Below, piece after piece: positions 31,580 to 39,103 of a stretch of 40,181 bases of DNA; position 1 is the first letter of the stretch, and every line of letters begins with the position of its first letter. The translations under genes were made by a program, and so were the position numbers. Origin of the DNA: Clostridiaceae bacterium. Lineage in GTDB: Bacteria > Bacillota > Clostridia > Saccharofermentanales > UBA5734. Under the pieces are notes generated by a model. It was not told the origin of the DNA, made no database searches, and saw nothing but the letters and a program-made list of their open reading frames with translations. The stretch lies in the NCBI GenBank assembly GCA_012523135.1, contig JAAYJD010000189.1, positions 1-40,181 on the forward strand. Direction: 5' to 3'.

Positions 31580-33060
31580 AAGGGTCCTCCTCCCGGCTTT
31601 CCGCTCCCGACCCGCGCCGCGTAAAAAGGCGACTGCAGGTGCGGCCGGCCCTGCTGGCAGACCAGCTGGCCGTTTTCGACCAGCCCGGCTTGCCGCTGAT
31701 CCAGTTCGCGGATCAGCAACTGGCGCCAGGCCGCGATTTCATCCTGCTGTTCCGGCTGGGCCGCCAAATCGTGCTGTTCATGTGGATCGGCAGCCAGATC
31801 GAAAAACTGCTCGTGGTCCGCGCGGGGAAACCAGATGTATTTCCGACCCCCGTCCGTCAGGCCCTGCATCTCCTGTTCCTCGCTGTAGCAGGTGCTGTGC
31901 TCGAAGTGGACGACCCGGACCGGATCCGGCGCTTCGGCCAGCAGCGGCCGCAGGCTTTGGCCGTCCAGGCCAGGCGGCAGCGGCAAGCCCGCCAGGTCCA
32001 GCAGGGTCGGCATGATGTCGGTCAGCGTGACCGCCGTACCGATGGTGTGCCGGATGCCGGTTCGCATCGATTTGGGCAGCATCAGGACCAGGGGGATGTG
32101 CGCCGACCCTTCATAGGCATAGGTTTTGCGCCACAGGTGGTGGTCGCCGAGCATGTCGCCGTGGTCCGAGGTGAACAGGACGATCGTGCTGTCGAACAGG
32201 CCTTGGCGGCGCATCGCGTTGAACAGCTTGCCGATCTGGTGGTCGACGTGGCTGACCGAGCCGTAATAGCCGGCCCGGGCGCGTCTGGTTTCCGTCTCGC
32301 TGCGCTGTCCCCGCCAGGCGTCCGGGTCCGCCGCGTCTTCCGGCCGGTCGTTGACCCCGGCCCAGTCCCCGATAACAGGGGCCGGCAGCAGGTCCCGCTG
32401 ACGGTCGTACATGTCGAAGTAGTAAGGGGGCGGGTCGTAGGGCGAATGCGGCCGGGCAAAGGAGGTCATCAGGAAAAATGGCCGGGTGGGATCCCGCTCC
32501 TGGAGAAATTTGACCGACTGGCTGGCCGTCCAATTGCTCGGGTGTAAAAATTCCGGCAGCGCATAGGGCCGGGCTATCCAGGAGTTCCAGCCGATCCCGT
32601 GGTCGGACAGATCGTAATCGCCGGTCTTGTTGGCGTCGAACCATTGCTTGTAATCCGAGACAAATCCGGGGGTCGCAACGCGGCCCGATTCATCCAGCAC
32701 GGTGTTATGGAATCCGTTCAAGGCCCGCTGTGGGTAAAAATGCATTTTACCGACGCCCTGGGTGTGGTAACCGTGACGGGCGAACACGCCGGGCAGCGTC
32801 TCGTCAAAGCCGGTTCCCATCTCGCCCTGGCCGGGCCCCATGCCAAGCACACCGGTATGCCAGGGGCTGAGGCCGCTGATCAGGCAGGCCCGGGCCGGGA
32901 TGCAGGACGGCGACGGGGTGTAAGCATGACGGAAAACGCTGCCGTTTCGGGCCAGAAAATCGATGTTGGGCGTCTCGATCACCGGGTTGTTCGCATAACC
33001 CAGGCAATCCCAGCGCAGTTGATCCATCATGATCAGCAAAACATTCGGACGTTGCTCCAT
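31576..33060 (-). CDS. Sulfatase (formylglycine-dependent, S1 type)
   Basis: The 494-residue protein has the signature C-I-P-A-R (Cys53 to Arg57, in SPSCIPARACLISG). The first metal strand is LLIMMDQLRWD (Asp13), and FTSDHGDMLGDHHLWRK supplies the second metal pair and a substrate-side His. The CxPAR form is a valid target for formylglycine conversion. The pattern resembles iduronate-sulfatase-like or heparan/choline-sulfatase-like members, though the substrate is not decided. ATG 33060 is chosen over the open-frame start at 33081 because GAGGGTGAT lies just upstream. It follows the ZIP transporter by 24 bases and is coupled to the next sulfatase through a 4-base overlap. It has no signal peptide. 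Confidence 0.93.
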   Translation of the reverse strand: MEQRPNVLLIMMDQLRWDCLGYANNPVIETPNIDFLARNGSVFRHAYTPSPSCIPARACLISGLSPWHTGVLGMGPGQGEMGTGFDETLPGVFARHGYHTQGVGKMHFYPQRALNGFHNTVLDESGRVATPGFVSDYKQWFDANKTGDYDLSDHGIGWNSWIARPYALPEFLHPSNWTASQSVKFLQERDPTRPFFLMTSFARPHSPYDPPPYYFDMYDRQRDLLPAPVIGDWAGVNDRPEDAADPDAWRGQRSETETRRARAGYYGSVSHVDHQIGKLFNAMRRQGLFDSTIVLFTSDHGDMLGDHHLWRKTYAYEGSAHIPLVLMLPKSMRTGIRHTIGTAVTLTDIMPTLLDLAGLPLPPGLDGQSLRPLLAEAPDPVRVVHFEHSTCYSEEQEMQGLTDGGRKYIWFPRADHEQFFDLAADPHEQHDLAAQPEQQDEIAAWRQLLIRELDQRQAGLVENGQLVCQQGRPHLQSPFYAARVGSGKPGGGPL

Positions 33061-33084
33061 GGCGATCACCCTCCCAGCCACCCC

Positions 33085-33903
33085 TTAGCCTAAAGCGACA
33101 TCCAGGATCATCATGAGCGCAAATCCGAGCAGACAGCCGACGGTGGCAACATCGGTCTTAATGCCTGCATCCTGCTGCGCCTCTGGAATCAGCTCTTCCA
33201 CGACAACATAAATCATGGCCCCTGCGGCAAAAGCCAGCGCATAGGGCAAAAGCGGACGAATCATGGTCACAGCATAGGCCCCGATAACGGCCGCCAGGGG
33301 TTCAACCAGGCCAGATGCCTGGCCATATAGAAATGCTTTTCTGCGCGAGAAACCTTCTCGCCGCAGCGGTACAGACACCGCGGCACCCTCCGGGAAATTC
33401 TGCAGGCCGATGCCAATCGCTAAAGCGACTGCGCCGCCCATCGTGGCGGACGGCAGGCCATAGGCGACAGCGCCAAATGCAACACCGACCGCCAGTCCTT
33501 CCGGGATGTTGTGCAGCGTTATGGCGAGAACGAGCAGCACACTGCGCTGCCAGTTGGTTCTGACGCCTTCTGCTTGTTCCATTTCCAGCCCCAAATGCAA
33601 ATGCGGCAGCACTTTGTCGACCAGAAGCAGAAACAAGCCACCGCCCAGAAAACCTACAACCGCCGTCAACCACGCAGTCTGACCTAAATCGGTTGCCATT
33701 TCGATACTCGGAGCCAGCAAAGACCAGTAGCTTGCCGCGATCATCACACCGGCAGCGAATCCCAGCATGGCATTAAGCGCTTTCTTATTGATTCTTTTGA
33801 AGAAGAAGACCAGAGCCGCGCCCAAAGCCGTAACGCCCCAGGTGAACAAGGTGCCGAGCAAAGCCTGCAAGACAGGATGAAACTGTGCTAGCCACGTGAT
33901 CAT
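33085..33903 (-). CDS. ZIP family divalent metal transporter
   Basis: The 272-residue protein has about eight membrane spans and the two ZIP transport motifs: [10 protein letters not shown] (131-140) in span IV and QNFPEGAAV (168-176) in span V. A short His-containing loop (HLHLGLEM, 101-108) follows span III. It imports zinc, iron or a similar ion down its gradient. GGAGG at 33914-33910 supports ATG 33903. It is the first gene of an apparent operon with two sulfatases and the serine-hydrolase homologue. Sulfatases of this class bind calcium, so the link, if functional, is not obvious. Confidence 0.92.
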   Translation of the reverse strand: MITWLAQFHPVLQALLGTLFTWGVTALGAALVFFFKRINKKALNAMLGFAAGVMIAASYWSLLAPSIEMATDLGQTAWLTAVVGFLGGGLFLLLVDKVLPHLHLGLEMEQAEGVRTNWQRSVLLVLAITLHNIPEGLAVGVAFGAVAYGLPSATMGGAVALAIGIGLQNFPEGAAVSVPLRREGFSRRKAFLYGQASGLVEPLAAVIGAYAVTMIRPLLPYALAFAAGAMIYVVVEELIPEAQQDAGIKTDVATVGCLLGFALMMILDVALG

Positions 33904-34228
33904 GTGCAACCTCCATCACGGCATGCCGAAACGCACCTGGCGGTCAGGGGTGGTATAATGAATCAATCAGGCGGTTCGGTGACTGCATACTTGTTGTGGA
34001 TGAGATGAGGCTGGCGCTTGACGGTTCCCGATGATCGGCGCCGCGATATGCCTCCATTCGATCCGCCTGGTTCCTGGCAGCCGAACTGCCAGCAAGGAGT
34101 CAATAGAATTTTATCGCATTTGTTTTCAATCTGACAAGCGGTCTGAACCGATCTGGTCAAACTGTGTAGACAAAGGCAAACGTGACAGATGCAATAATAG
34201 TGCGATCAAGATGAATAGGGAGACGCTT
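33904..34228 (+). promoter_or_regulatory. Divergent leader of the dipeptidase gene with -10 box and hairpin
   Basis: The 325-base interval has no supported gene. It has an extended -10 (TGGTATAAT, 33951-33959) without a clear -35, a perfect 7-bp inverted repeat CTGGCAG (34074-34080) / CTGCCAG (34086-34092) with a 5-base loop, and a possible second promoter TAGACA (34167-34172) - 17 bases - TGCAAT (34190-34195). The hairpin could be an operator or leader structure; there is no T-run. Confidence 0.4.
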
Positions 34229-35944
34229 ATGAAAGCGATAAAACAAGCCCTGGCCTTTTTTGTTCTCATCATGCTTATGCTGGTGCTGGCATCCTGCAGC
34301 CAGCCTACAAAAGCCCTGCCGGCCACGTCGGCTCCGACACCTGTGGCAACCACCCGCCGCGCAATGGCCACACCGACACCGACACCGACGTTGTCCCCGA
34401 CACCGACACCGACCCTGACGCCGACACCGACACCGACCCTGACGCCGACACCGACGTTGTCCCCGACACCCAAACCAACACCGATCCCCAGCCCCCCAGT
34501 GCCCGCCGTTTCTGCGACACCGGTTCCGACCCTCCCTGCACCCGCCGCCACGCGCGCGCCCAGCACGCCGACGCCGACTGATAAACCACCGGCCACGCAA
34601 CAGGATCTTGAGGCCGCGGCCGCCCGGCTGCACCAGGAAGCCGTCGTCATCGATACGCACTGCGACACGGTCTTAAGGATTGTCGACACCGACACCTGGC
34701 TGCCCCGGCACAGCATCCGTCAGGAAACCCGTCACATGGTCGATATCCCCAAGCTGCAAACCGGAGGCATCGACGTCCAGGTCTTCGCGTCATACACCTC
34801 CGGTTACCTCCTGGCTGACGGCAAAGCGGACTATGCGCGGGCCAACAGCCGCCTGCTCGCCCTGCTTAACGGCGTCCATTGGACCGTCACCCAGAACGCC
34901 CGCTCGCTGACGCTCATCCAAAGCAACGCGGACATCGAGCAGGCGCAGCAAGCCGGGAAAATCGGCGTCATGGCCAGCATAGAGGGGGCCTACGCGTTCA
35001 GCGAGCAGACCGGCATCGAACTGCTGCGCCAGTACGACGATCTGGGGATCCGGATGCTGTCCCTGACCTGGAACTATTCCAACGCGCTGGGCGAGGGCGC
35101 GGAGGGAATCTACCTGGACGGCACCGCGTCACGCGGTGGTCTGACCGATCTAGGCCGGTCGGTTATTGCGGAAATGAACCGGCTGGGCATTGTCATCGAT
35201 GTCTCACACCTCAACGAAGCGACCTTCTGGCATGTGCTGGCGGAAACCCGCGCGCCCGTGATCGCGAGCCATTCATCGGTTTATGCGCTCTGCCCGCATG
35301 TGCGTAACCTGACCGACCGGCAGATCCAGGCCATCGCCGGGAACGGCGGGGTCGTCCAGGTCAATTATCACCGCCCGTTCCTGTCCGCCGATCCCGACAG
35401 CGCGACCCTGGCGACGGTGGTCGATCACATCGATGCCGTCGTGGCCCTGGTCGGTGTCGACCATGTCGGCCTGGGCTCCGATTTCGATGGCGCCAAGATG
35501 CCGCTCGGCCTTGAGGATGCCGCCAAGGTGCCCCGGATCACGCGCGAGCTGCTCAGCAGGGGCTATTCTGAGGCGGATATCCGCAAGATCCTGGGCGCTA
35601 ACACCCGCCGCCTGATCCAGGATGTCCAGGCCAGTGCCTCGGTCCGGCCGGTCGGCAGGGGACCGGCCCTCATGCCAGACCTGGAAGCGGGCCAGGGCCT
35701 GGCCGGCACGCAGCCGAAGCTTTCCGCCACGCTGACACTTGCGCCCGGGCAGACCCTCGACCCGGACAGCCTGGCCGTTGTTCTGGACGGCATCCGGTAC
35801 ATACCGACATATGACGAAAAAACCGGTACGCTCTCCCTGACGCCCGCTGAACCTCTGATAGAAAAATTCCACGTGGTGACCTTCGAGGCGGCAGATCGCA
35901 ATGGCGTTTCAACTCGTGAAACCCGAATCTTCTATCTGCCCTGA
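34229..35944 (+). CDS. Membrane dipeptidase (peptidase family M19), lipoprotein with Pro/Thr linker
   Basis: The 571-residue protein starts with a lipoprotein signal (LIMLMLVLASC, lipobox LASC, Cys23) and should be anchored to the outer face of the membrane. Residues 36-120 form a Pro/Thr-rich linker encoded by tandem DNA repeats. The M19 dipeptidase domain follows (about 125-470) with the binuclear zinc residues of the family: His144 and Asp146 (DTHCDT), Glu252 (SIEGAY), His327 (DVSHLNE), His348 (ASHSS) and the late Asp418 (GSDFDG). A C-terminal beta domain (500-571) has an Ig-like or PKD-like look (TLAPGQTLDPDSLAVVLDG). It probably hydrolyses dipeptides outside the cell. ATG 34229 has AGGGAGA upstream; frames open from 34031 but lack support. 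After the TGA stop the same frame continues with a coding-like stretch. Confidence 0.9.
   Translation: MKAIKQALAFFVLIMLMLVLASCSQPTKALPATSAPTPVATTRRAMATPTPTPTLSPTPTPTLTPTPTPTLTPTPTLSPTPKPTPIPSPPVPAVSATPVPTLPAPAATRAPSTPTPTDKPPATQQDLEAAAARLHQEAVVIDTHCDTVLRIVDTDTWLPRHSIRQETRHMVDIPKLQTGGIDVQVFASYTSGYLLADGKADYARANSRLLALLNGVHWTVTQNARSLTLIQSNADIEQAQQAGKIGVMASIEGAYAFSEQTGIELLRQYDDLGIRMLSLTWNYSNALGEGAEGIYLDGTASRGGLTDLGRSVIAEMNRLGIVIDVSHLNEATFWHVLAETRAPVIASHSSVYALCPHVRNLTDRQIQAIAGNGGVVQVNYHRPFLSADPDSATLATVVDHIDAVVALVGVDHVGLGSDFDGAKMPLGLEDAAKVPRITRELLSRGYSEADIRKILGANTRRLIQDVQASASVRPVGRGPALMPDLEAGQGLAGTQPKLSATLTLAPGQTLDPDSLAVVLDGIRYIPTYDEKTGTLSLTPAEPLIEKFHVVTFEAADRNGVSTRETRIFYLP
34370..34470 (+). repeat. 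Tandem repeats encoding the Pro/Thr linker
   Basis: A 24-bp unit is present twice in exact tandem (34399-34422 and 34423-34446). An 18-bp segment starting GACGTTGTCC occurs at 34387-34404 and again at 34453-34470. Both belong to a longer ACACCG-rich array translated as PTPTPTL-type repeats. Copy number is likely to vary between strains. Confidence 0.9.
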
Positions 35945-36133
35945 AACGGCGTCGGCACCCGCTTCGAGGATGAAGACAAAGGCTTCATGTACTACCTGTT
36001 CTCCGTCAGCGCGCCCGGCGCGGCTGAGCCCGCTTATTACCTGGTCAAGCGTGACACCGGCGAGATCTATACCGGCGCCTATGATCCAAAGCAGCCTGAC
36101 TTTGCGGCTGTGCCGGTGGGTCCGCTGCCTTAG
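35945..36133 (+). pseudogene. In-frame coding-like remnant after the dipeptidase stop codon
   Basis: Directly after the TGA at 35942-35944, the same reading frame runs 62 codons to TAG at 36131-36133 with protein-like composition: TRFEDEDKGFMYYLFSVSAP, then AYYLVKRDTGEIYTGAYDPK. There is no start codon with a ribosome binding site at its beginning. It may be the C-terminal end of a longer ancestral protein cut off by a nonsense change, or the tail of a neighbouring lipoprotein gene left after a deletion. The dipeptidase itself ends at a natural-looking domain boundary, which favours the second reading. Confidence 0.55.
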
Positions 36134-36155
36134 TCCGTCGGTTTGTCCGGAATCC

Positions 36156-36184
36156 TTGACACCGCCAGATTGCCTCTCTACACT
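36156..36184 (+). promoter_or_regulatory. Sigma-A-type promoter for the Gfo/Idh/MocA gene
   Basis: A perfect TTGACA at 36156-36161 is followed after 17 bases by TACACT at 36179-36184. The start codon is 47 bases further on. Confidence 0.65.
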
Positions 36185-36231
36185 GAATCTAACGTTGTGC
36201 CGTATTCACACCAGGAAAGGAAACCCGCCGC

Positions 36232-37335
36232 ATGAAAAAAATCCGTGTCGCCGTGATTGGCTTTGCGCATATGCACATCCAGTCGCTGGTCAAAGCCTTT
36301 TTTCAACTGGGAAACAAAATCGAATGGGTGGCCTGCTGCGACATCAAGCCCCAGCACCCCTCCCTGAGCGAGAAACCGTCCACTCGGGCTTACAACCTCA
36401 AGGCGGTAACCGATCTGACCGGGATGATCGCGATCTACGACGACTACACCCGGCTCTTGGACGCCTGCCCGCTGGACCTGGCCATCGTCTGCTGTGAAAA
36501 CGCGTTTCATGGCCGCGTCGTGTCGGACCTGCTGGCACGCGGCATTCATGTGGTCGTCGAAAAGCCCATGGCCACTTCGGTGACTGAAGCACTCGCGATG
36601 GCCGCGGCCGCCAAACAGGGCGGCGCCATCCTGGCTGTCAACTGGCCGTCGACCTGGACCCCAGGCATCCGGCTGGCGCACAAGCTGGTCAGCGAAGGGA
36701 TTATCGGCGATGTCTTTAAATTCACCTACCGCAATAGTGATTCACAGGGGCCGTTCTCATACGGTGAGAATCTGACGGACGAGGAAAAAAGCACACAATG
36801 GTGGTACCACGCCGCGTCTGGCGGCGGTGCTTTCTGGGATTACTGCTGCTACGGCGCCTGCCTGTCCAGCTGGTTTCTCAGTTCGCCCGTGCGCGCCGCC
36901 TATGGCTTGCGGGCAAACTTTGCCAGCCCCTATGGCGACGCCGAGGACTACGGCACCATCACGGCCCGGTTCGACCACGCCGTCGCCCTGATCGAAGGCA
37001 GCTGGACGACGGTGAACCGGGGCGTTCCGTCAGGTCCCGTCGTGTTCGGCCTCAAGGGCACGCTGGTGACGGACGGCAACACGGTCAGTGTCTTCGACAA
37101 GCGTCACAGCACGACACCGTCGGCTGTTTACCAGGCAGACCCCCTGCCGGAAGACCGTGACACGATTGCCAAAGAATTCATCAGCCATCTCGAAAAGGGT
37201 ACGCCGCTGCACCCGACCCTCGACCTGACTGTCAACCTGAACGCCATGATGATCCTGGATACCGGCTACCGGTCCTCGGTCAGCGGCAAGCTCGAGGTAT
37301 CTCCGGGCATCCACTACGCGCCCGGCAACCTGTAA
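36232..37335 (+). CDS. Gfo/Idh/MocA family oxidoreductase
   Basis: The 367-residue enzyme has an N-terminal Rossmann fold (RVAVIGFAHMHIQSLVKAFF, with the GxxHxH variant of the dinucleotide loop) and the conserved E-K-P motif (Glu110 to Pro112, HVVVEKPMATS). A C-terminal alpha/beta domain follows from about 130, with GAFWDYCCYGACLSSWFL in place of the more common GG.x.D.G.H segment. It should oxidise or reduce a sugar or inositol derivative with NAD(P). The loop His13/His15 pattern is common in a subgroup linked to glycan use. A well-formed promoter lies just upstream, AGGAAAGGAAA serves as ribosome binding site, and a hairpin terminator follows. It is convergent with the SDR gene. Confidence 0.9.
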   Translation: MKKIRVAVIGFAHMHIQSLVKAFFQLGNKIEWVACCDIKPQHPSLSEKPSTRAYNLKAVTDLTGMIAIYDDYTRLLDACPLDLAIVCCENAFHGRVVSDLLARGIHVVVEKPMATSVTEALAMAAAAKQGGAILAVNWPSTWTPGIRLAHKLVSEGIIGDVFKFTYRNSDSQGPFSYGENLTDEEKSTQWWYHAASGGGAFWDYCCYGACLSSWFLSSPVRAAYGLRANFASPYGDAEDYGTITARFDHAVALIEGSWTTVNRGVPSGPVVFGLKGTLVTDGNTVSVFDKRHSTTPSAVYQADPLPEDRDTIAKEFISHLEKGTPLHPTLDLTVNLNAMMILDTGYRSSVSGKLEVSPGIHYAPGNL

Positions 37336-37341
37336 GCGCGC

Positions 37342-37371
37342 AGCCGCAGCAGCGCATGCGCTGCCGGCTTT
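37342..37371 (+). terminator. Hairpin terminator after the Gfo/Idh/MocA gene
   Basis: A 16-base perfect palindrome (37349-37364, arms GCAGCGCA/TGCGCTGC) is flanked by AGCCG (37342-37346) and CGGCT (37365-37369), with two unpaired bases on the left. Thymines follow (TT, then CGTT). It stands between convergent genes and best serves the plus-strand one. Confidence 0.55.
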
Positions 37372-37373
37372 CG

Positions 37374-38162
37374 TTAAAGCAAGCGGTTTTTGCGCCAAAA
37401 GCTGGTCATGAAACGCCAGGCCGCCCGTGCCGGGGTCAGCCAGGCGATCTGAACGTCGTTTCGGGTGTTGGCCAGGATTTTGGGGATGAAGAACCGCGCT
37501 ACCGTTTCGGGCTTGTCGGCCAGGATGTTGAACACCCGCCGAAACGACGCGTCCTTCAGGACAGCAGCCGGTTCCCCGTCCGGCGTTTTGGTGATGAAAT
37601 CCGTCAGCATCATGCCGGGCGATAAACGCCCCGCGATAACGCCGGTTCCGGCCAGTTCCCTGGCCAGCCCTTTCATGAAATAAGTCAGGGCGTGCTTGCT
37701 GGTGCCGTACAGGATGGTTTTGGGCTGGATCATGTTGTTGGACCCAAGCCCCTCCATGCTGTAGATCGCACCGTATCCTTGCTGGAACATGCCTTCCGCC
37801 GCAACCTGGGACCCGAAGATCATGCCGGTCAGGTTGGTCTGGATGACGGCCACGGTGTCCGGCTCACCCGTTTCCCAACAGGGCCGGTAAGCGGTATTTT
37901 GGCCCGCGTTGTTGATCCAGATATCGACCGAACCCCAGCGGTCCCGCGAAACAGTCCACAAATTCTTTAGGCTTACCTTGTCCCGGACGTCACACGAAAC
38001 ATAGAGGACGCGGTCCGGGTCGGAGACGAATGCCTCGCGCGCGGCCTGCGGCAGTTCCCCACCCCTGCCGGACAACGTAACCCGGCACCCGGCCTGCCAA
38101 AACGCCTGGGCCATGGCCAGGCCGATTCCGCGCGTGCTGCCTGTAATGACCACGTTTTTCAT
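37374..38162 (-). CDS. Short-chain dehydrogenase/reductase (SDR)
   Basis: The 262-residue protein has the classical SDR elements: nucleotide-binding TGSTRGIG (7-14), NNAG (84-87) and the catalytic YGTSK (Tyr152, Lys156). The catalytic Ser is probably within SMEGLGS (135-141). After the active site comes a PGMMLTDF segment typical of substrate-loop regions. It oxidises or reduces a hydroxyl/keto group with NAD(P). It starts 28 bases after the alpha/beta hydrolase gene, so the two are probably one transcript. The C-terminus is basic (WRFMTSFWRKNRLL). The substrate is unknown. Confidence 0.9.
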   Translation of the reverse strand: MKNVVITGSTRGIGLAMAQAFWQAGCRVTLSGRGGELPQAAREAFVSDPDRVLYVSCDVRDKVSLKNLWTVSRDRWGSVDIWINNAGQNTAYRPCWETGEPDTVAVIQTNLTGMIFGSQVAAEGMFQQGYGAIYSMEGLGSNNMIQPKTILYGTSKHALTYFMKGLARELAGTGVIAGRLSPGMMLTDFITKTPDGEPAAVLKDASFRRVFNILADKPETVARFFIPKILANTRNDVQIAWLTPARAAWRFMTSFWRKNRLL

Positions 38163-38190
38163 CTGAACCTCCTGGATCGCTTCTGAACGG

Positions 38191-38898
38191 TCAGGGTCCT
38201 GACCGCTCTGTCAAAAAGGCCTGGATCGCCGCCACGGCGATGTCCTGCTGCGTCTTAGCTGAAATCGTGGCGTCGGGGTCGCCTTTCTGTTTGCCGTAGT
38301 TGCCGAACTGGGCATGGTTGCCGCCTTCGATGACGACGACATTTTCCGTATAGCTGATGCGGTTTGCCACGCTGGTGTTGAGGGAGCCGTAGATGGTCAG
38401 CGTATCTGAGACGGGATAATCGCCATAGAGGTACGCACCGAGCAGGATCAGGCCGCTGATCTGCTGCGGATGTCCAGCGGCATAGGCGCTGGCCATGGCG
38501 CCGCCCAGCGAATGGCCGCCCAGGTACCAGGTTGTCATGTCGGGGAACTGCCCGATGATGCGTCCGGCGGCATTGACATCAAAGATGGCCATGTTGAAAG
38601 GCATGGTGACCAGGATGCAGGTGATCGAACAGCGCTGCGCAATTTGTTCTAGGATCGGCAGGTAGGCCGCTGCTTCCACCTTGGCGCCGGGATAAAAAAC
38701 CAGCGCGGTATCCCCAGGCAGATCCGATGTCAGGATGACCAGGCTGCCGTCGGTCCGGACAGTTGGACCAGCCTGTAAAACTGCCCGGGCCTTCGCGTCC
38801 GCCCGGTAATAGTCCGATACATACAGCAAAAAAACGCTGCTTAAGACCAGGATCAGCGCCAGAAGCCCGATCAAGATACGGGTCCGTCGATTTTTCAT
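38191..38898 (-). CDS. Alpha/beta hydrolase, membrane-anchored
   Basis: The 236-residue protein starts with a basic segment and one hydrophobic helix (about 8-27, ILIGLLALILVLSSVFLLYV), then an extracytoplasmic alpha/beta hydrolase domain. The nucleophile elbow is GGHSLGG with Ser130, and His195 in EGGNHAQFG is the catalytic His; the acid is probably Asp160 or a neighbour. The pattern (VFYPGAKVEAAAYLPIL) resembles the abhydrolase_5 group of small esterases. ATG 38898 is preferred to 38928 because GGGAAGGAT lies just upstream. It is divergent from the GH38-like gene and followed by the SDR gene. Confidence 0.88.
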   Translation of the reverse strand: MKNRRTRILIGLLALILVLSSVFLLYVSDYYRADAKARAVLQAGPTVRTDGSLVILTSDLPGDTALVFYPGAKVEAAAYLPILEQIAQRCSITCILVTMPFNMAIFDVNAAGRIIGQFPDMTTWYLGGHSLGGAMASAYAAGHPQQISGLILLGAYLYGDYPVSDTLTIYGSLNTSVANRISYTENVVVIEGGNHAQFGNYGKQKGDPDATISAKTQQDIAVAAIQAFLTERSGP

Positions 38899-39006
38899 GT
38901 TGTATCCTTCCCTGGTCTTGCGCTCCATGGCTGATTGCCGCAGGCAGAGATCAGATTTATTGTATCACGCCCCTGCCGCCGTCTGCAGCACAATGGGCAG
39001 GTTCGG

Positions 39007-39034
39007 TTGAAAATATTCCGGCAGCACGTACAAT
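39007..39034 (+). promoter_or_regulatory. Sigma-A-type promoter for the GH38-like gene
   Basis: TTGAAA at 39007-39012 and TACAAT at 39029-39034 are 16 bases apart, each with five of six consensus bases. The ATG follows 69 bases later. Confidence 0.6.
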
Positions 39035-39103
39035 AGGATTCAGGACAGGCGATCCCGCGCTTGACCATGCATCAATCAGGCCTGACCGGCTGAGGAGACT
39101 GTT

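Noticed and set aside
30548-31624. 358-residue plus-strand frame inside the sulfatase gene
   Set aside because: Antisense of the CTPSR sulfatase; no supporting signal.
34370-34470. Repeat array considered as a CRISPR
   Set aside because: Units are contiguous without spacers and encode a Pro/Thr linker in frame with a signal peptide and peptidase domain.
35942-35944. TGA considered as a selenocysteine codon
   Set aside because: No Sec-type motif surrounds it and no selenocysteine insertion hairpin was seen; the dipeptidase ends at a natural domain boundary.
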